From the NCBI GenBank assembly GCA_023101725.1, contig JALJCO010013358.1, positions 186,001-250,000 of the forward strand: a stretch of DNA of 64,000 nt, read 5' to 3'. The stretch is from Atherinomorus stipes. Its lineage: Eukaryota > Chordata > Actinopteri > Atheriniformes > Atherinidae. The translations under genes were made by a program, and so were the position numbers. Below, piece after piece: positions 23,925-36,053 of the stretch. The notes under the pieces are model-generated. The model saw only the letters and a list, made by a program, of their open reading frames with translations, ran no database searches and was not told the DNA's origin. Every line of letters begins with the position of its first letter. The first letter of the stretch is position 1.

Positions 23925-25072
23925 AGGAGCCCTATCATGATAAATGGACTTTTAAGAGCTTTTCAGCATGTTACTGTGGCACCAATCACAAAGAACAAAC
24001 ACGCATGCCTCTGGACAGACAACAACACCGGTGAGTGAACACATCTCTCAGCTCAATGCTAACTGTTAGCCTATGATTTGTTCGCTAATTTACTTACTTG
24101 TCAGGGGTCTCTGTTGTACTTCTGTGGTACTGCGTGTACTTCAAACTCCATGTCAGACTCTGGGTCGGCGCAAACAGCTCCATAACAGGCTGGTCCATTT
24201 TTCCCGTCGATCAGAGTCCAATTATCATCAATGTTTACAAAACATCCATCTAAGTGCCACCAGTGCCGGTGTTAAGAGCAATTCTGTGACCCTTCAGAAT
24301 CAGTGTCTCTTCCGGGGCGATGTCATGAAATGGGTGTAAAACATGTTGCAATTGGTCGAGAGCTTTGTGGTTCAGTGCAGTCAGCCATTTCTTCCGTGTT
24401 GGAAATTGAAGCATAAAAAAACTAATATTTAACACCAAATTAGTTTCTATAGTAGCGATGGGAACATATTTAGCTTATAAATGCCTGTATTTGACTTTTG
24501 GAATGTTTGAAAAGCATGACGCTGGGAGAAGGACGAGAGATGTCTGTGTTCATCGAAATGTTCTCGGCCCCCGCGGGGCGGCGGGGGCGGGGGGGGGGGG
24601 GGAAAAGGGGGTAGGAGGTGGGGGGGGGGGAGGGGGGAAGGGGGGGGGGGGGGGGGGGGGGGGCGGGGGGGGCCGGGGGAGCTGGCTGGGTTGGGGGCGA
24701 TCCCAATGTTTCAAGGCCATGGTCTGCTTAGCTCAGCGGTAACTGTTGGATGCGCTAGGGGGTTCGTGGTGGCAGGCAGGCGGGGGGGCACGAGAGCTGC
24801 CGGTGCCGGTGCTACAGAGCAATTCTGTGACCCTTCAGAATCAGTGTCTCTTCCGGGGCGACGTCATGAAATGGGCGTAAAACATGCTGCAATTGGTCGA
24901 GAGCTCCGCGGTTCAGTGCAGTCAGCCATCTTCTTCCGTGTTGGAAATTAGATGCATCGAAAAACTAATATTTAACACCAAATTAGTTTCTATAGTAACG
25001 ATGGGAACATATCTAGCTTATAAATGCCTGTATTTGACTTTTGGAACATTTGAAAAGCATGATACAGCTCCT
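23925..25072. mobile_element. TTAA-targeting element, second copy, with internal duplication
   Basis: TTAA at 23,921-23,924 and 25,073-25,076. Ends AGGAGCCCTATCATGA and CATGATACAGCTCCT are inverted partners, the same family as the element at 14,142-16,908. A block of about 270 bp (from GTGCCGGTG.T through CTTCCGGGGCGA.GTCATG to TTTGAAAAGCATGA) occurs twice, at about 24,255-24,520 and 24,798-25,062, on either side of a G-rich block. Confidence 0.8.
24565..24790. repeat. G-rich block between duplicated halves of a TTAA element
   Basis: Almost pure G with scattered A, T and C from about 24,590 to 24,675, then GC-rich sequence to 24,790. It sits exactly between the two copies of the duplicated segment, which is the pattern expected from an assembly join or gap-fill. 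Confidence 0.6.
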
Positions 25073-25478
25073 TTAAGAAAATAGTGCAACAATGCAACAT
25101 CGGTAGAGGGTTGCTTTAACTGTGACCTCAACATTCTTTTTGATACTCAGATTCATCCAGAAGACCAACCGGCTCATCTTGTTCCATATTGCTTTTAAAC
25201 ACCTCCATGTCACGTCCATGATGTGTGAAGTTTGACATGCTGCACATTTTTAATGTTTTATTCAGTTAATTACATGAATTAACTGCCACCGTTTACATAT
25301 TGTTTTTGACAGCCTCAACAATTGCACAAAAACTTATTTAGAAGTTGTAGAAGTTTCTTTGAATATCATTTAAGTAGGTTACTTAGATGTGCATGAAATG
25401 CAACATTTTTGTTTAACATTTTCTTTGTCATTTTGACAGTTAAAATCTAATTTAGTCTAAACTTTTTATATTTTACAC

Positions 25479-25931
25479 TAGGGCTGTCAGGCGATTAAAA
25501 TTTAAAGTTATTAATTACAGGATTTGTAATCAATTAATCTAATTAATCACATTTTAAACTCATATCTGCTAAAGCAGTAGTGGAGAACAATGGTCCTCAA
25601 GGGCTGCAGTCCTTTAAGTTTTCCATGCAACCCTGCTCCAACACAATCTATGAAGTTCTGTACAATGACTCACTGGCACATCTTCTTTTTCCTCTTCTTC
25701 TCCTTCTTCTTCTTCTTTGTCTTCTTTGTCTTCTTCTTCTGGTGTTTGTTCACAGTTGGCAAACAGCTTTAGGTGCATTACCGCCACCCATTGCCCGGGT
25801 CATTCAGTGGGCCAAATTTAAAATGCGCATGCATTGAATTGGCACTTTGAATTAATCACGATTACTTTTTCAATGCATTAAACTGCAGTGTAATTAATTA
25901 ATCTAATTAATGTGTTAAATTGACAGCCCTA
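25479..25931. mobile_element. hAT MITE, 453 bp, perfect 8-bp target duplication
   Basis: Ends TAGGGCTGTCA and TGACAGCCCTA; direct TTTTACAC on both sides (25,471-25,478 and 25,932-25,939). AATTAATC-type subterminal repeats occur at both ends. The interior has a CTT/TCTT run (25,679-25,742) and a GGTCCTCAAGGGCTGCAGT piece related to the MITE at 35.1 kb. Confidence 0.92.
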
Positions 25932-26929
25932 TTTTACACATTTGAACTTGGTTGTAGTGGGTAATAAATTTAGTTCAGCTGAAAAGAGCTTAATGTATTT
26001 TTGCAGTCATTTTATTAACTGAAAAAACTAAGACAGATCCATAACATTTTTCTTTCCAGTAACTTCCGAAAGACATGAATTTAAATTGGATGAATCAATA
26101 GATGAAAATGTTAGAATAGTTATTCCTGTGACAAACCTGATAAATTAAGTTGTTCCCTATTCTGTCATACTTACTACACTGCCAACAACTGATACCAATT
26201 AATGTTTTGAACCAGGTGCTACTTTCTATAAAATGAATGAACCATCAAATGTAAGAAAAGACGTACAATTAGATACACTCAATAAGAGAAATATTTAGAC
26301 AGTTATTTCCATGCAGATATCTCAGAAGACCCTTTTGATCAAGGTCAAGTCTCTCTCCAGAGAGAATCTGCTTTTAGCTGCCCGGCTGTTGTCTGACGTG
26401 TAAATTTAGCAGACCTTGGAGAGAACGGCCCCTAATTGCTACTGGGTCTGTATTCGGATTCAACGCATTCAAGCTCTCACTCCCAGCCTTCACACAAATA
26501 AGGATGATGGACACTTTGTAGAGAGGACGGAAGATAGGCATGCTTTTTTTCCAAGACAAAAAAACAAAAAAGATTTTAGGGTGCTGTTTGTCACAGGCTG
26601 TAATAACTGGATTTCAAATCCTTTACGGTGTTGTCACATTTCCATTCAAGAAGTTTTGAAGCAAAACTGTAATATTTCAGCCAGTCTTACAAAGCCGTCT
26701 CTCCTGATCTTTCTCTCGTTGACATCTGATGTCCCTGAAGTAAAATTGGGAGAATTTATCACCAAATATCGACTAAGCAACACCAACTTGAAGTCTCTAG
26801 ATTAATGATGGTTCACTTGATTATTTTTAATGACTCAGTTTGAATGTCTCTCAAATGGCAAACACTTATTTTCATTTTCTAAATAGCAAATTAATTGAGT
26901 ATGAATGCTACTGAGAAGATTTTTAAAAA

Positions 26930-27874
26930 ATATTTTTTTCCCTAAATGTGACAAAACGGGCAGAACTCCATAGAAAGTTTCCATTGAGTTTCATTCTTTC
27001 ATTATATTATTGCAGTAGTCTGCTTATTATCTTCGCAGACAAAGTGCAGACTGAGTTTTTATATGACGTCACTCAGACTATCGGAGCAGAGCAGCACACC
27101 TTCAGCTCAGGCGGAAGCAGCTCCCCCCGGTAAAATACAGGCCGAATGGCTGCAGCTGAGAGCCGAGAAAGAGGGATGGGGGCGAGGGATTCGTAGGTAG
27201 CTACTGCAAGTCGAGTGTGGCTACTTACTGTGAGCTACATGCAGCTGTGAGCCGGATGAGAGGAAGTATTTTACAGAGTGGGATTTTAAAAATAGCAATA
27301 GAAAAAAAGCCTAAAATTTTGCAATTTTTTTAAGGAAATGGGGGAATTTGAAAAAAAAAATAAAAAAATAATTTTTTTAAAAGAAAAGGGGAAAAAGGGG
27401 AGAAAGAAAGGAAAAAAAAATTAGTTATGTGTGGAATAATGAATAAAAATATAAAAAAAAAAAAGGGATATTTAGGGGAATATTTAAAGAGAAATTAGAA
27501 AAAAGGGGGGGGGGAGAGGGGATATAGAGGGAAAATATTATTTATTGATATATATGAAAGGTTTATTAGATAGAGAGGTGGGGAGGTTGTAAAGAAATGG
27601 AGAAGATGGGAATAGAAGTGTGAGGTAGATTATAAAAGAAGGAATAAAAAAAAAAAAAATAAAGTAATGAAAGATGTGGTCCATGATGAAGATATTTTAA
27701 TTTAATTAATATAAAGAAGAAGGAAAAATAACTAATAAAGATAAAGAGGAGGGGGGGGGGGGGGGGGGAAGGAAAAAGGAGAGAGGGAGGGAGGGGGATA
27801 ATTTTATATGTAATGAGGAATAAATTGGAATGATAGATGGGAAGAAAGGGATAGGGGGAAGGAAGATAAAGGAT

Positions 27875-27913
<39 letters not shown>

Positions 27914-28345
27914 GGGGATGGGGAGAATACTGGGGGGGGGGAGGGAAGAGGAGATATGAGGAGGCGATGGGAGAAAGAAAAAAAGAAAAAAAAAAATAAG
28001 GCGTGTTTATGTGGGAAGGGGATCAGAGATGAGATATTCAATAATTATTTTTTCCTTTTTGTTTTGTACCGGAGTCGAGTTTGCTAAGTACCCCTACAGA
28101 AGGGTGCCAAAAAAGTAGGCCAAGTCGTGTCGGATGCGAGGAGGTACCCATCCAGGTTTTTATCCGTGGAGACGCAAAAAACGTGGACCGATCCGGCCCG
28201 ACCCGACCCAGACCCACTGGTGGAAACGGGGCTTTTGATTCTCACTCTGGACATTCACATGGCCTCATCAGTGCACAACAGATCATATTATACCCCCAAA
28301 ACCCCAGAAAAGTGAAATTTGATGTCATGGCACCTTTAAATGACT
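26930..28345. repeat. TTAA-type element relic with G/A-rich noise inside
   Basis: The right end GATGTCATGGCACCT followed by TTAA (about 28,322-28,340) resembles a common teleost TTAA-element terminus. 28,070-28,320 and 26,945-27,260 look like ordinary transposon sequence. Between them, 27,300-28,020 is monotonous A/G sequence with G runs up to about 35 bases. No left terminus could be placed. Confidence 0.45.
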
Positions 28346-29339
28346 TTGTCAGGAAATTAAAACTTTAATCTTAATCTTTAAATTATTACCACCATTGTGC
28401 GCAAGTTAAGTTTATTCATAAAGCACATTGAAACTCTGCTGTTAAGCTGAAATAAAACATCACCTGTGCGAACCCCATCATTGTCATTACTCAGCTAACA
28501 AACATACGCTAGCATCAGGCGAGCTACTAGAGAGAGTGATGTTACATTTCCTGGGGAAAAGTTTGTCCCATTAAAAAAAAAAAAAAAACAAAAACGTAGG
28601 ATATTGTTGTGACTCACCTGCTGCTGAGCTGTCAGTTATCCTCATCGGTAACTCCAACATGTTTCCGTGTTGGAGGTGTGTTGAATTTAATTTTCCCATG
28701 TAAATACCGCGTCTGCTCTGTTGGTGCTGGTTTATTTTATTATTTTATTTTATTGGGACAGTACATGTTGATGAACCAACATAAGAGAAAGATTAATATT
28801 AATGTAAACACGCCAGATTCTAGCTGAAAGCTAATTTCCGTCTGCAGTCCCAGGGGCAGGGGTCACATAGGGAGATAAAGTGGTCTTTTTTTCCCCCAAA
28901 CTTTATTTCAGTCAGCCAGCATTGACAAAGCTCTACAGGTGAAGTAAACGGCACCGCAACAGGGTGAGTGATGCACAAATCACTTGACACAACAAACTGA
29001 TGATGAAATTAGTTGCCAGCACTTTGAAAAATCGATTTTATCATTTCATTGTTGCAGCTCTAGTACCTGAGAAACAAAGTTTTCACTATTGTCTTGAAAC
29101 TGTCTTTTTTGTGGTATTTATAGTAACCATATCCTTGGCAAGATGAAATATGATTATCTTGATCGCTGCTTGCTCTTTTTCTCATATCCAGTTGCGGTTC
29201 AAGATGTTCTTGCTATTTAAAAACTTTGTCAGCTAAACTAGCTGCTGGTGTTACCGCCGCCAGCTACCATTTTTGCTTGACGGCATTTGCAAACATTTGT
29301 TTGGTCCACGATCGAGCTTTTAGAGCCAAAAACTTCCAA

Positions 29340-29583
29340 ATGATATACGTGGCTCCTGTTCTGGGAATTAGTTTCTCTGGGTAAACAACATGTGCTTCAC
29401 TTTGACAGCTTTCACCAGCTTTTCACACATTGTGGTTTTTATGTCCAGCAGTGAAATGGGTCCCCGCTGAAACACTTCCCCACTGCGCATGTTCCGGACG
29501 TTGACTGGGCCATTCACCAGTATAGCAGGATAACAAAAATTTACACTGGTTTTAGCTATGAACTGGTGTACCACACAGCCCTA
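29340..29583. mobile_element. hAT-like element, right end only
   Basis: Sequence ends GGTGTACCACACAGCCCTA at 29,583, the inverse of a TAGGGCTGTG hAT terminus. A matching left end is not found nearby. A second one-ended terminus (TGTTGCAGCTCTA, ending at 29,062) lies just upstream. Both are probably truncated relics. Confidence 0.45.
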
Positions 29584-29649
29584 ATACCTTCACATTTGGA
29601 GAAAGCAGAGGGAGTCTGAAGCTGTTGGGGATGTAGTTGGAGAAAAAAA

Positions 29650-29690
29650 TGCACACACATGCACACCCACTTACACACACACACACACAC
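29650..29690. repeat. CA microsatellite
   Basis: Interrupted CA repeat, with ACACACACACACACACAC at 29,673-29,690. Confidence 0.9.
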
Positions 29691-30934
29691 CTTGCTACTG
29701 TGGTTTCAATCATTTTTACTCTGACAGGATGTGAAAGGCAGAGAGGTGGGAGTGAAATATCAGCAGAGATGAAAGGCTTGTTTATGATAATCTGATATGC
29801 TGTCATAAACAGAAAGCAGCGGTGATATTTGCAGTTGCACATGCTTTATTTTTCAATAGCTGCGACATGTCTTGTAATCATGCAAATACAATCAGCTGAC
29901 CTAGATGTCTTTGTCTACAAAGACAGCATTGATTCTAAGGAGCTCTCTGGTTTCGTCACACATGCTTGAGGAAAAGCAAGAGGAAGATGTATCAGATTTT
30001 ATTTTATTTTTTCAAAGGAAGCTTACTTGAGCTTACACTTCAGTTCATCTCAGTGTACCCGTCTTGTTTAGTGAAAGACACGTTTAATTGGGGAATTGGG
30101 AAAAAAACACTTACAAGCCAGTCAGTTAGTACCCTGCTTTAGTTTCACGGTTTCTGCATTTCAAACAGAAGCATTCTCTTGTTAATATAAAATCCACTCT
30201 AACCCTCTTACTTTTTCTTTATTTTTTGTTTCTCAGTTTTCAAGTTTAAGTGAGAAGAGACCATTTCAAACAAATTATTTCTTCAAAACAGAAGCATCTA
30301 GAATAATTTTCATTGTTAGACTTTGATGAGAGCCAAAACACAAAAGTGGCGAGTCTCAAAGGAATGTAGCAAAAAGAGACAAAGCAGCTAAGGATTGTAG
30401 ACTTGAAATGGATAAGATGGTTGAAATGCCCCGGACAACCACAGAGACGCTGAGCTGATTGGCTCTGAAAAGGCAGATGAAGAGACAACTGGATGAAAGC
30501 AGGGATGTAGAAATAAGGGATGAAGTTATTTCCTTTGACAGAGAAAGTTGAATTACAAAAAGGAGAAGAGAGAACATGAGGAAACAAATGTTTCTTCTGA
30601 AATTGTGCTAATGTTTAATGTGGAATGTATCAAATTTGATTTATAAGTTTGTTAGAAATAGTTGGAAAAAGGGTTTTCCACTTGAAAAAAATGATTGGTC
30701 CAAAAAGTATGAAATTGGCATTAAAAATCCAACCTACACGTTGAAACCTGTTTATTTCCATTTAAAATGGTTGTAGATTTGTAAAGAAATGCATTTGCTG
30801 GATGAGCAGCAGAGTCAAGTATTTGGGTTTTTCCTATCAAAAACATGTCAAATCTTTTTCGCCAAAGCCAAACAGCTGTTATTCTGCTATGACACCTGCC
30901 CACAGTTCTGACAGGAACTGTGGGCAACGTTGTA

Positions 30935-31275
30935 CAGATTTTCAGTAAAGGTTTGCAGAACGATGTGGCCAGAAGCCAGCCTCACAGGGCTGCCAGGAAG
31001 ACTGCCATGACTGCCCTCGGGGCCGTTTGTAATGGTGTCTGCAACATGTGCTCTGGAACCTGGACATGTGGAGGAATATTATGCTCAGCAGTGAGTCCAG
31101 ATTCTGCCGTTGGCAGTTTGATTGTGGGGTCAAAGTGCAGAGAAAATGTGTAGAATGTTTTGCTGATTGCTGCACTGACTGGGTAACAGCTTTTGGTGGA
31201 GGCGGTGAGATGTTGTGGGGCAGCATCTTCGTCACTGGGAAAAACTGGAGGCAATTTCAATGCAGAGATATTGAA
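30935..31275 (+). pseudogene. Tc1-like transposase fragment
   Basis: In the + strand the frame from 31,048 reads LDMWRNIMLSSESRF, then CTDWVTAFGGGGEMLWGSIF and TGKNW. This is the D-containing 'W.NI..SDESRF' and 'GGG..MVWG' region of Tc1 transposases, with the catalytic Asp replaced in this copy (SSESRF instead of SDESRF). The upstream part (30,950-31,040) is frame-shifted. No terminal repeats were found. Confidence 0.75.
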
Positions 31276-31383
31276 ATGAGGTTCTGAAGGGGAGAGGATG
31301 GAATGAGATGCCTGTCCTCAGCCCTGTGAGTGCGACCAGCAAAAGGAACAAAGGAGAATGAAGCTGCTATGGAGCCTATTTAA

Positions 31384-32281
31384 AGGGATACAACACCCGC
31401 AGAATGATGTGCCTTCATTTTTTTTTACTCACCTTCATGCTGAGCAAGACTCTGGAGGACTTTTTAATAACTCAAATGCAGCCAGAGATCCGGGACGGTT
31501 TTGGTTATCCACAGACTTTCATATAATGGAGTTCACCGGCGCTCGATCCAAAAAGGTCCATAAAAGTCCACAAAAACTTGTCAATATTCCTCCATACTGC
31601 TCGTCCAATGTAATCCAAGTGTCCTGAGTGGGTAGCGTCCATAATTTACTTCATTTAGTATATTTCTATAGCCTAAACAGTAGAACATCGTACTTCCCTA
31701 ATACGTGTGCATGTAAGTTCTACGGAACTTACGGTACTACGGAAGCCGCGGCAGACGAGGATGAGGTTAGCGTCTCCCCGATTTGAAAAAAGCTTGATTA
31801 GTTATTTGTGTCATCATCCCTGTCTGGCTCACGGCAGAATATAAACAAGAGTGGAATTTTCTTCTTCTACGCTTGCATTATCAGCAGAGTAGGTGTTGAA
31901 TGCGCGCTCTCATCTGGTTTGGTCTGCTGTGGCTCCCATAGTGTCATGAAATGGCATGGGCGTGCATTGGGGAAGTACGATGTTCTACTGTTTAGACTAT
32001 AAAAATATACTAAATGATGTCGTTTCAAGTGAATTATGGACGATACCCCCACAGGACACTTGGATTACGAGTAGTCTGGAGGAATATGCCAACTTTTTGT
32101 GGACTTTTATGGACCTTTTTTTCAAGCTCCGGTGAACTCCATTGTATGACAGTCTGCTGATAATGAAAAGCCTTCCAATCTCCGGCTGCATTTGAGATAT
32201 TAAAAAAGTCCTCCAGAGTCTTGCTCAGATTGAGGGTGAGTAGAAAATGAAGGCACATCATTCTGTGGGTGTTTTATCCCT
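31384..32281. mobile_element. TTAA-type foldback element, copy 2, 898 bp
   Basis: TTAA at 31,380-31,383 and 32,282-32,285; ends AGGGATACAACACC and ending TTTTATCCCT. The arms are long inverted repeats of about 250-300 bp: CAGAATGATGTGCCTTCATTT near the left end faces AATGAAGGCACATCATTCTG near the right. The centre is AT/GC mixed without coding features. Same family as elements at 11.6 and 56.3 kb. Confidence 0.88.
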
Positions 32282-32722
32282 TTAATTTAATGGCCACACA
32301 GACCACCATAGCCATCACTGGTGGATGAACTGCTTTACAGCTGTGTCAACATAAATGATGCATGGGAGTATGACGGACATTAAATTTATGTGCACCAGTG
32401 TGAGTGGGACCATTGGTTGCATCAGTGGGCCCAACATGTCACAGATCTAGGTAAAGGACTTCAATTATCTATATAAATGTCTGTCTGTGTATTCTGTGTT
32501 CTCCCCTCCTTACTGGAGCTTAGAGAAGAATAATCTAGTAGGTTAGATTACTATAATGCCCTGCTCTCTGGTCTTCATAAAAAGTCTGTTTCTAGTTTAC
32601 ATTTACTTTGTATCTTAGCAGTATGAGTTCTGATGAGGACCAGAGGGCGAGATCACATTACACCAGTTTTAAAATCGCTGCATTGCCCCCCCCCCCCCCG
32701 TGCATTTCAGGATTGATTTGAA

Positions 32723-33276
32723 AGGTAGAATTTGGAGTTTCCCCCTGAAAATAAATGCTTGACCTGTGTAAATGAAATCCAGCTCAATCTGCACCTTTGA
32801 ACCTCTACTCTCATGTTGTGGTGAGTTTTGTTTGCAACTCCCCCTCCCCCGACTGTATTCCTCTTTTCCATTTGTTTTGGTGTGTTCAGGACGTTTCTGG
32901 GCGGGGAGTTGCGTATTGTTTCCAGCCAATGACAGAGTTAAGGGCATAATGCTGTGTATGGATAAACTCGTCAATTGGAGCGAACTTTTTAACCAAATTT
33001 AAACATTGACTGGAGTCGACACCAGATTCACTCAAATTCTCTATAAAAAATGGTGGATGCAGCGAAGAAAAGGAAATATTCTGCAGGGAAAAGAGCTTTA
33101 GATAGTGTACGCCGAAAACCAGGGTTAATATTGGTTTTGGCTTTCACCCACTTTCTAGCTTTGAAGGAGAGGCTTGGGTTGAATAGCAATGCAGCCATTA
33201 GCCCGAGGGGGAGGGGCTTTCAGCTTTCAGAATAGTGTTTACAAACAGAAATGGCAGAACACTCTGGACTCTAACG
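32723..33276. mobile_element. TTAA-type MITE, 554 bp, inside the LINE
   Basis: Left terminus AGGTAGAATTTGG after TTTGAA; right terminus, inverse, CGTTAGAGTCCAG before TTAA (33,277-33,280). Removing it rejoins the LINE frame between the FRID and the LLVDYKLLNG segments. A shortened relative sits at 17,109 in another LINE copy. Confidence 0.75.
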
Positions 33277-33353
33277 TTAAGGTTCTTTTAGTTGATTATA
33301 AATTACTTAATGGTCTTGGGCCTTCTTATTTATCTGACCTACTTTGAGATTAT

Positions 33354-33715
33354 GGCCCTGATTTACTAAGACCTCAAATAAAGAGCATTGATTTGTTTGT
33401 GGCACAGATAAATTGCGTGCACTGTTTATTCAATGTTTGCGGGCGATCTACAAAGATTGCACACACACTTGGTAACAGGTGCAAACAGCAGTATTTAAAT
33501 CAGGATTTAGCATGTGCTATTGCTTTGCCATGGAAAGTTCAGATTTCATATTCATCAATGGCAGACACGCAAAATAGATTGTGGGTATAATTTGCCCATT
33601 TAACAGGCACAAACCTCCTTGCGCCGTGTTAGTAAATCAAGTGGGGCCTATTATTGCGGGTGTAATCGAGTTAGCATGTGTTTTAGTACGCACAAACCTT
33701 TCATAAATCAGGGCC
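33354..33715. mobile_element. MITE with GGCCCTGATTTA ends, 362 bp
   Basis: Ends GGCCCTGATTTACTAA and TAAATCAGGGCC are inverted; TAT is duplicated on both sides (33,351-33,353 and 33,716-33,718). The 3-bp duplication suggests a PIF/Harbinger-like origin. It splits the LINE C-terminal region cleanly. A diverged relative lies at 60,205-60,440. Confidence 0.85.
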
Positions 33716-35102
33716 TATGAGGCCTTGTGGAACCTGAGGTCCTCTGGTCCTGGCCTTTAAGTAGCTCCAAGGATGAGGACCAGAATGTACGTTGACACCT
33801 CTTTTCGCCGTGGTCCTCATTTGTGGAATAGCCTGCCGGAGAACCTCAGGGCTGCAGAGACAACTGGTATTTTTAAAAAGAGGCTCAAGACCTACCTTTT
33901 CAGCTTAGCTTTCAACTGAATGTTATCTATTGATTTTATTTTACCAATTGTTGAATTTAATGTTTGTATTAAATTTTGCCATACTGTTGTTTTATACTGT
34001 TGTCTTATCCCTTCCGTAAAGCGTCTTTGAGCTTCTGGAAATGTGCTCAATAAGTAAAATGTATTATTATTGTCATTTTGCAGGTGCTGTTCACCTATGT
34101 ATTTTTGTTTTTATTTATGTACTTTTTTATTCTTTTATTATCACACTTATTGTTTATACTTGTTCATATCGTTCTTAGGTTTATTCTTACGTTTTAACTC
34201 CGATGTTTTCCTCACGGGGGTCCTCTGCACCGGGGGCCATGGCTGCTTGCTCTGCGGGTTGTTGCTGTTAGGTCATCTCTGTTGGGTTAGTCCAAGCAGG
34301 TCCTGCACTGTGGCTCTGGCCGTGGGGTGGACCGCAACCACTGATCTGGGCGTTTCCGTGGTAATGCTCTCTCTAGCAGTGGGTGGGTTGGCCTCTGGTT
34401 TGAAGGATCCCCAAGATATTTTTTCCTCACCTTCGTGTTGGGCCAGATGTTTATCTTAAGTTAGATTATTTTAGTAATGTTTAAGTTGAAGAGACAGAAA
34501 ATAGAGACAAGATGTTAATGTTTATGTTATATCGGGGGGGAAACGGGTGTATTTGTACATCGTGTGGGTGTGATTGTGATAATGTGTGTGAAGAAGAGTG
34601 TAATCGTGTGTGTTGCATGGATGTTTTATATGTTTATGTGTGTGTTGCATTTGTTTTTGTACTTGGATTCAGAAATTGTTTTTATTGTTTTTTCTTGTAA
34701 AACACGGTGCTGCTTCGGCATGAAAGCTGCTTTATTGATCTGAATGACACTGTGATAAAAAGCCCACAGAAGGGGTGGATCTTCACCTCTGATTGGCTCT
34801 GACCCACAACTGTACACCGCGTTGTGTTGGTTTGAAATTAAGACCCGCATATATCCGACATCCGGTGAAAATTGACACAGACGGGAATCACGGAAACTGG
34901 AATCAATTGTAAAACGTGGAATATGGTGAAATGTGGCTGTTTTATACTGTACTATCCTCACTGATTTGAAAGTTTTTAAAAACTGTGCCTGGGCAAAATG
35001 AACCAGAAATGCAAGATGAATACGTTTTGAACGCTACAGCCCTCCATCTGTGGGACATCACCTTAACTGATCAGGATGGAGTCTCCCCCCAAAAGTGATG
35101 CA

Positions 35103-35292
35103 GTGTTTCTCATTGTCCTCAGGGACCGCTGCCCTGCATGTGTTTTAAAGGTTTCCTATACTCACCTGACTCAAATGAAGGACTCATTAACAGGCTTGCA
35201 AAGAACTTGATGAGCAGTTCAGTTAATATGAATCAGGTCTGCTGGAGTTGGAAACCTCAAACATGCAGGGCAGGGATCCCCAAGGGCTAGGA
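35103..35292. mobile_element. Small palindromic MITE, ~190 bp
   Basis: Left GTCCTCAGGGACCGCTGCCC then TGCATGT, right ACATGCAGGGCAGGGATCCC: imperfect inverted ends. A related piece lies within the hAT MITE at about 25,580-25,640. Target duplication not resolved. Confidence 0.6.
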
Positions 35293-35598
35293 AAGAGAAA
35301 CGCAAGCTTAGAAGTCATAAAAAAAAGTAAAGAAATCAAACATTGTGCAGCTGTAGAAAACTGGAAAAGCTGCATCCGTTTCTGTTTCAGATCAGAGAGA
35401 GAATACACTGTCTGATAAATCTGCCAGAAAACAAGAGCAGCTTCCTTCATACTGACTCCACGTTTGAGCTGCACCTGAATGCTGTCCTGGAGAAGATCCA
35501 GAAAAATAAATAGTAGTTGTGGTTGACAAAACCACAAATATGAAAACCTGCCGTTCATTACTGATTCACTGGTTTTTTTTGGTTGTTTTTTTTTTTGT

Positions 35599-35602
<4 letters not shown>

Positions 35603-35641
<39 letters not shown>

Positions 35642-35665
35642 CACATGTATATGTATATATATATA
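35603..35665. repeat. TA microsatellite
   Basis: Long AT run with ACACATGTATATG interruptions. Confidence 0.95.
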
Positions 35666-35987
35666 GGCTAAATTTCACCCAGGGGTGGCATATGCCTTTA
35701 ATGCTTTAACAACAGCAGTATCTGTGCTTGCTGCAGAAAGCAATGATAATATATCGCCCCAATAATGAGCAGTCCAGACCAAAAGAAACTGGTCCACTTT
35801 CACACCAGCCCAAACTACTTGCAGGTGTTCTGAACTCCAGTCTGTTTTAAACGGATCAAATCGTGCAGTTGTGAAAGCACCCTTAATGCACAAAGTGTGG
35901 CTTCTAGTTTTATTCTGTGACATCCAGTTTAAATCACTGACTGCCATATAATTATTTACTTTTATTTTTTATGAATACCAGATGCTT

Positions 35988-36053
35988 TGTGTGTTTGTGT
36001 GTATGTGTTGTGTGTGTGTGGGTGGGGGGGGATGTGTGTGTGTGTGTGTGTGT
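35988..36053. repeat. TG microsatellite
   Basis: TG repeat interrupted by a G run (36,021-36,030). Confidence 0.95.

Larger units (their letters stand above)
32480..34066 (+). mobile_element. L2/CR1-like LINE, 3' part, with two nested MITEs
   Basis: C-terminal reverse-transcriptase-type segments in order: RLDYYNALLSGLH (about 32,543), RGRDHITPVLKSLH (about 32,644, one shift), then after MITE 1 VDYKLLNGLGPSYLSDLL (about 33,290), and after MITE 2 RRGPHLWNSLPENLRAAET and FKKRLKTYLFSLAF (33,800-33,915). A tail AAAATGTATTATTATT follows at about 34,055. This order is the standard end of fish L2-like ORFs. Truncated 5', frame-shifted, dead. Confidence 0.85.

Noticed and set aside
24718..24790. tRNA-like motif (TTAGCTCAGCGGTA) near the G-rich block
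   Set aside because: No matching T-arm, anticodon stem or acceptor pairing. It lies in suspect sequence.
29650..29690. CA-rich run as regulatory element
   Set aside because: Simple microsatellite; no further signal.
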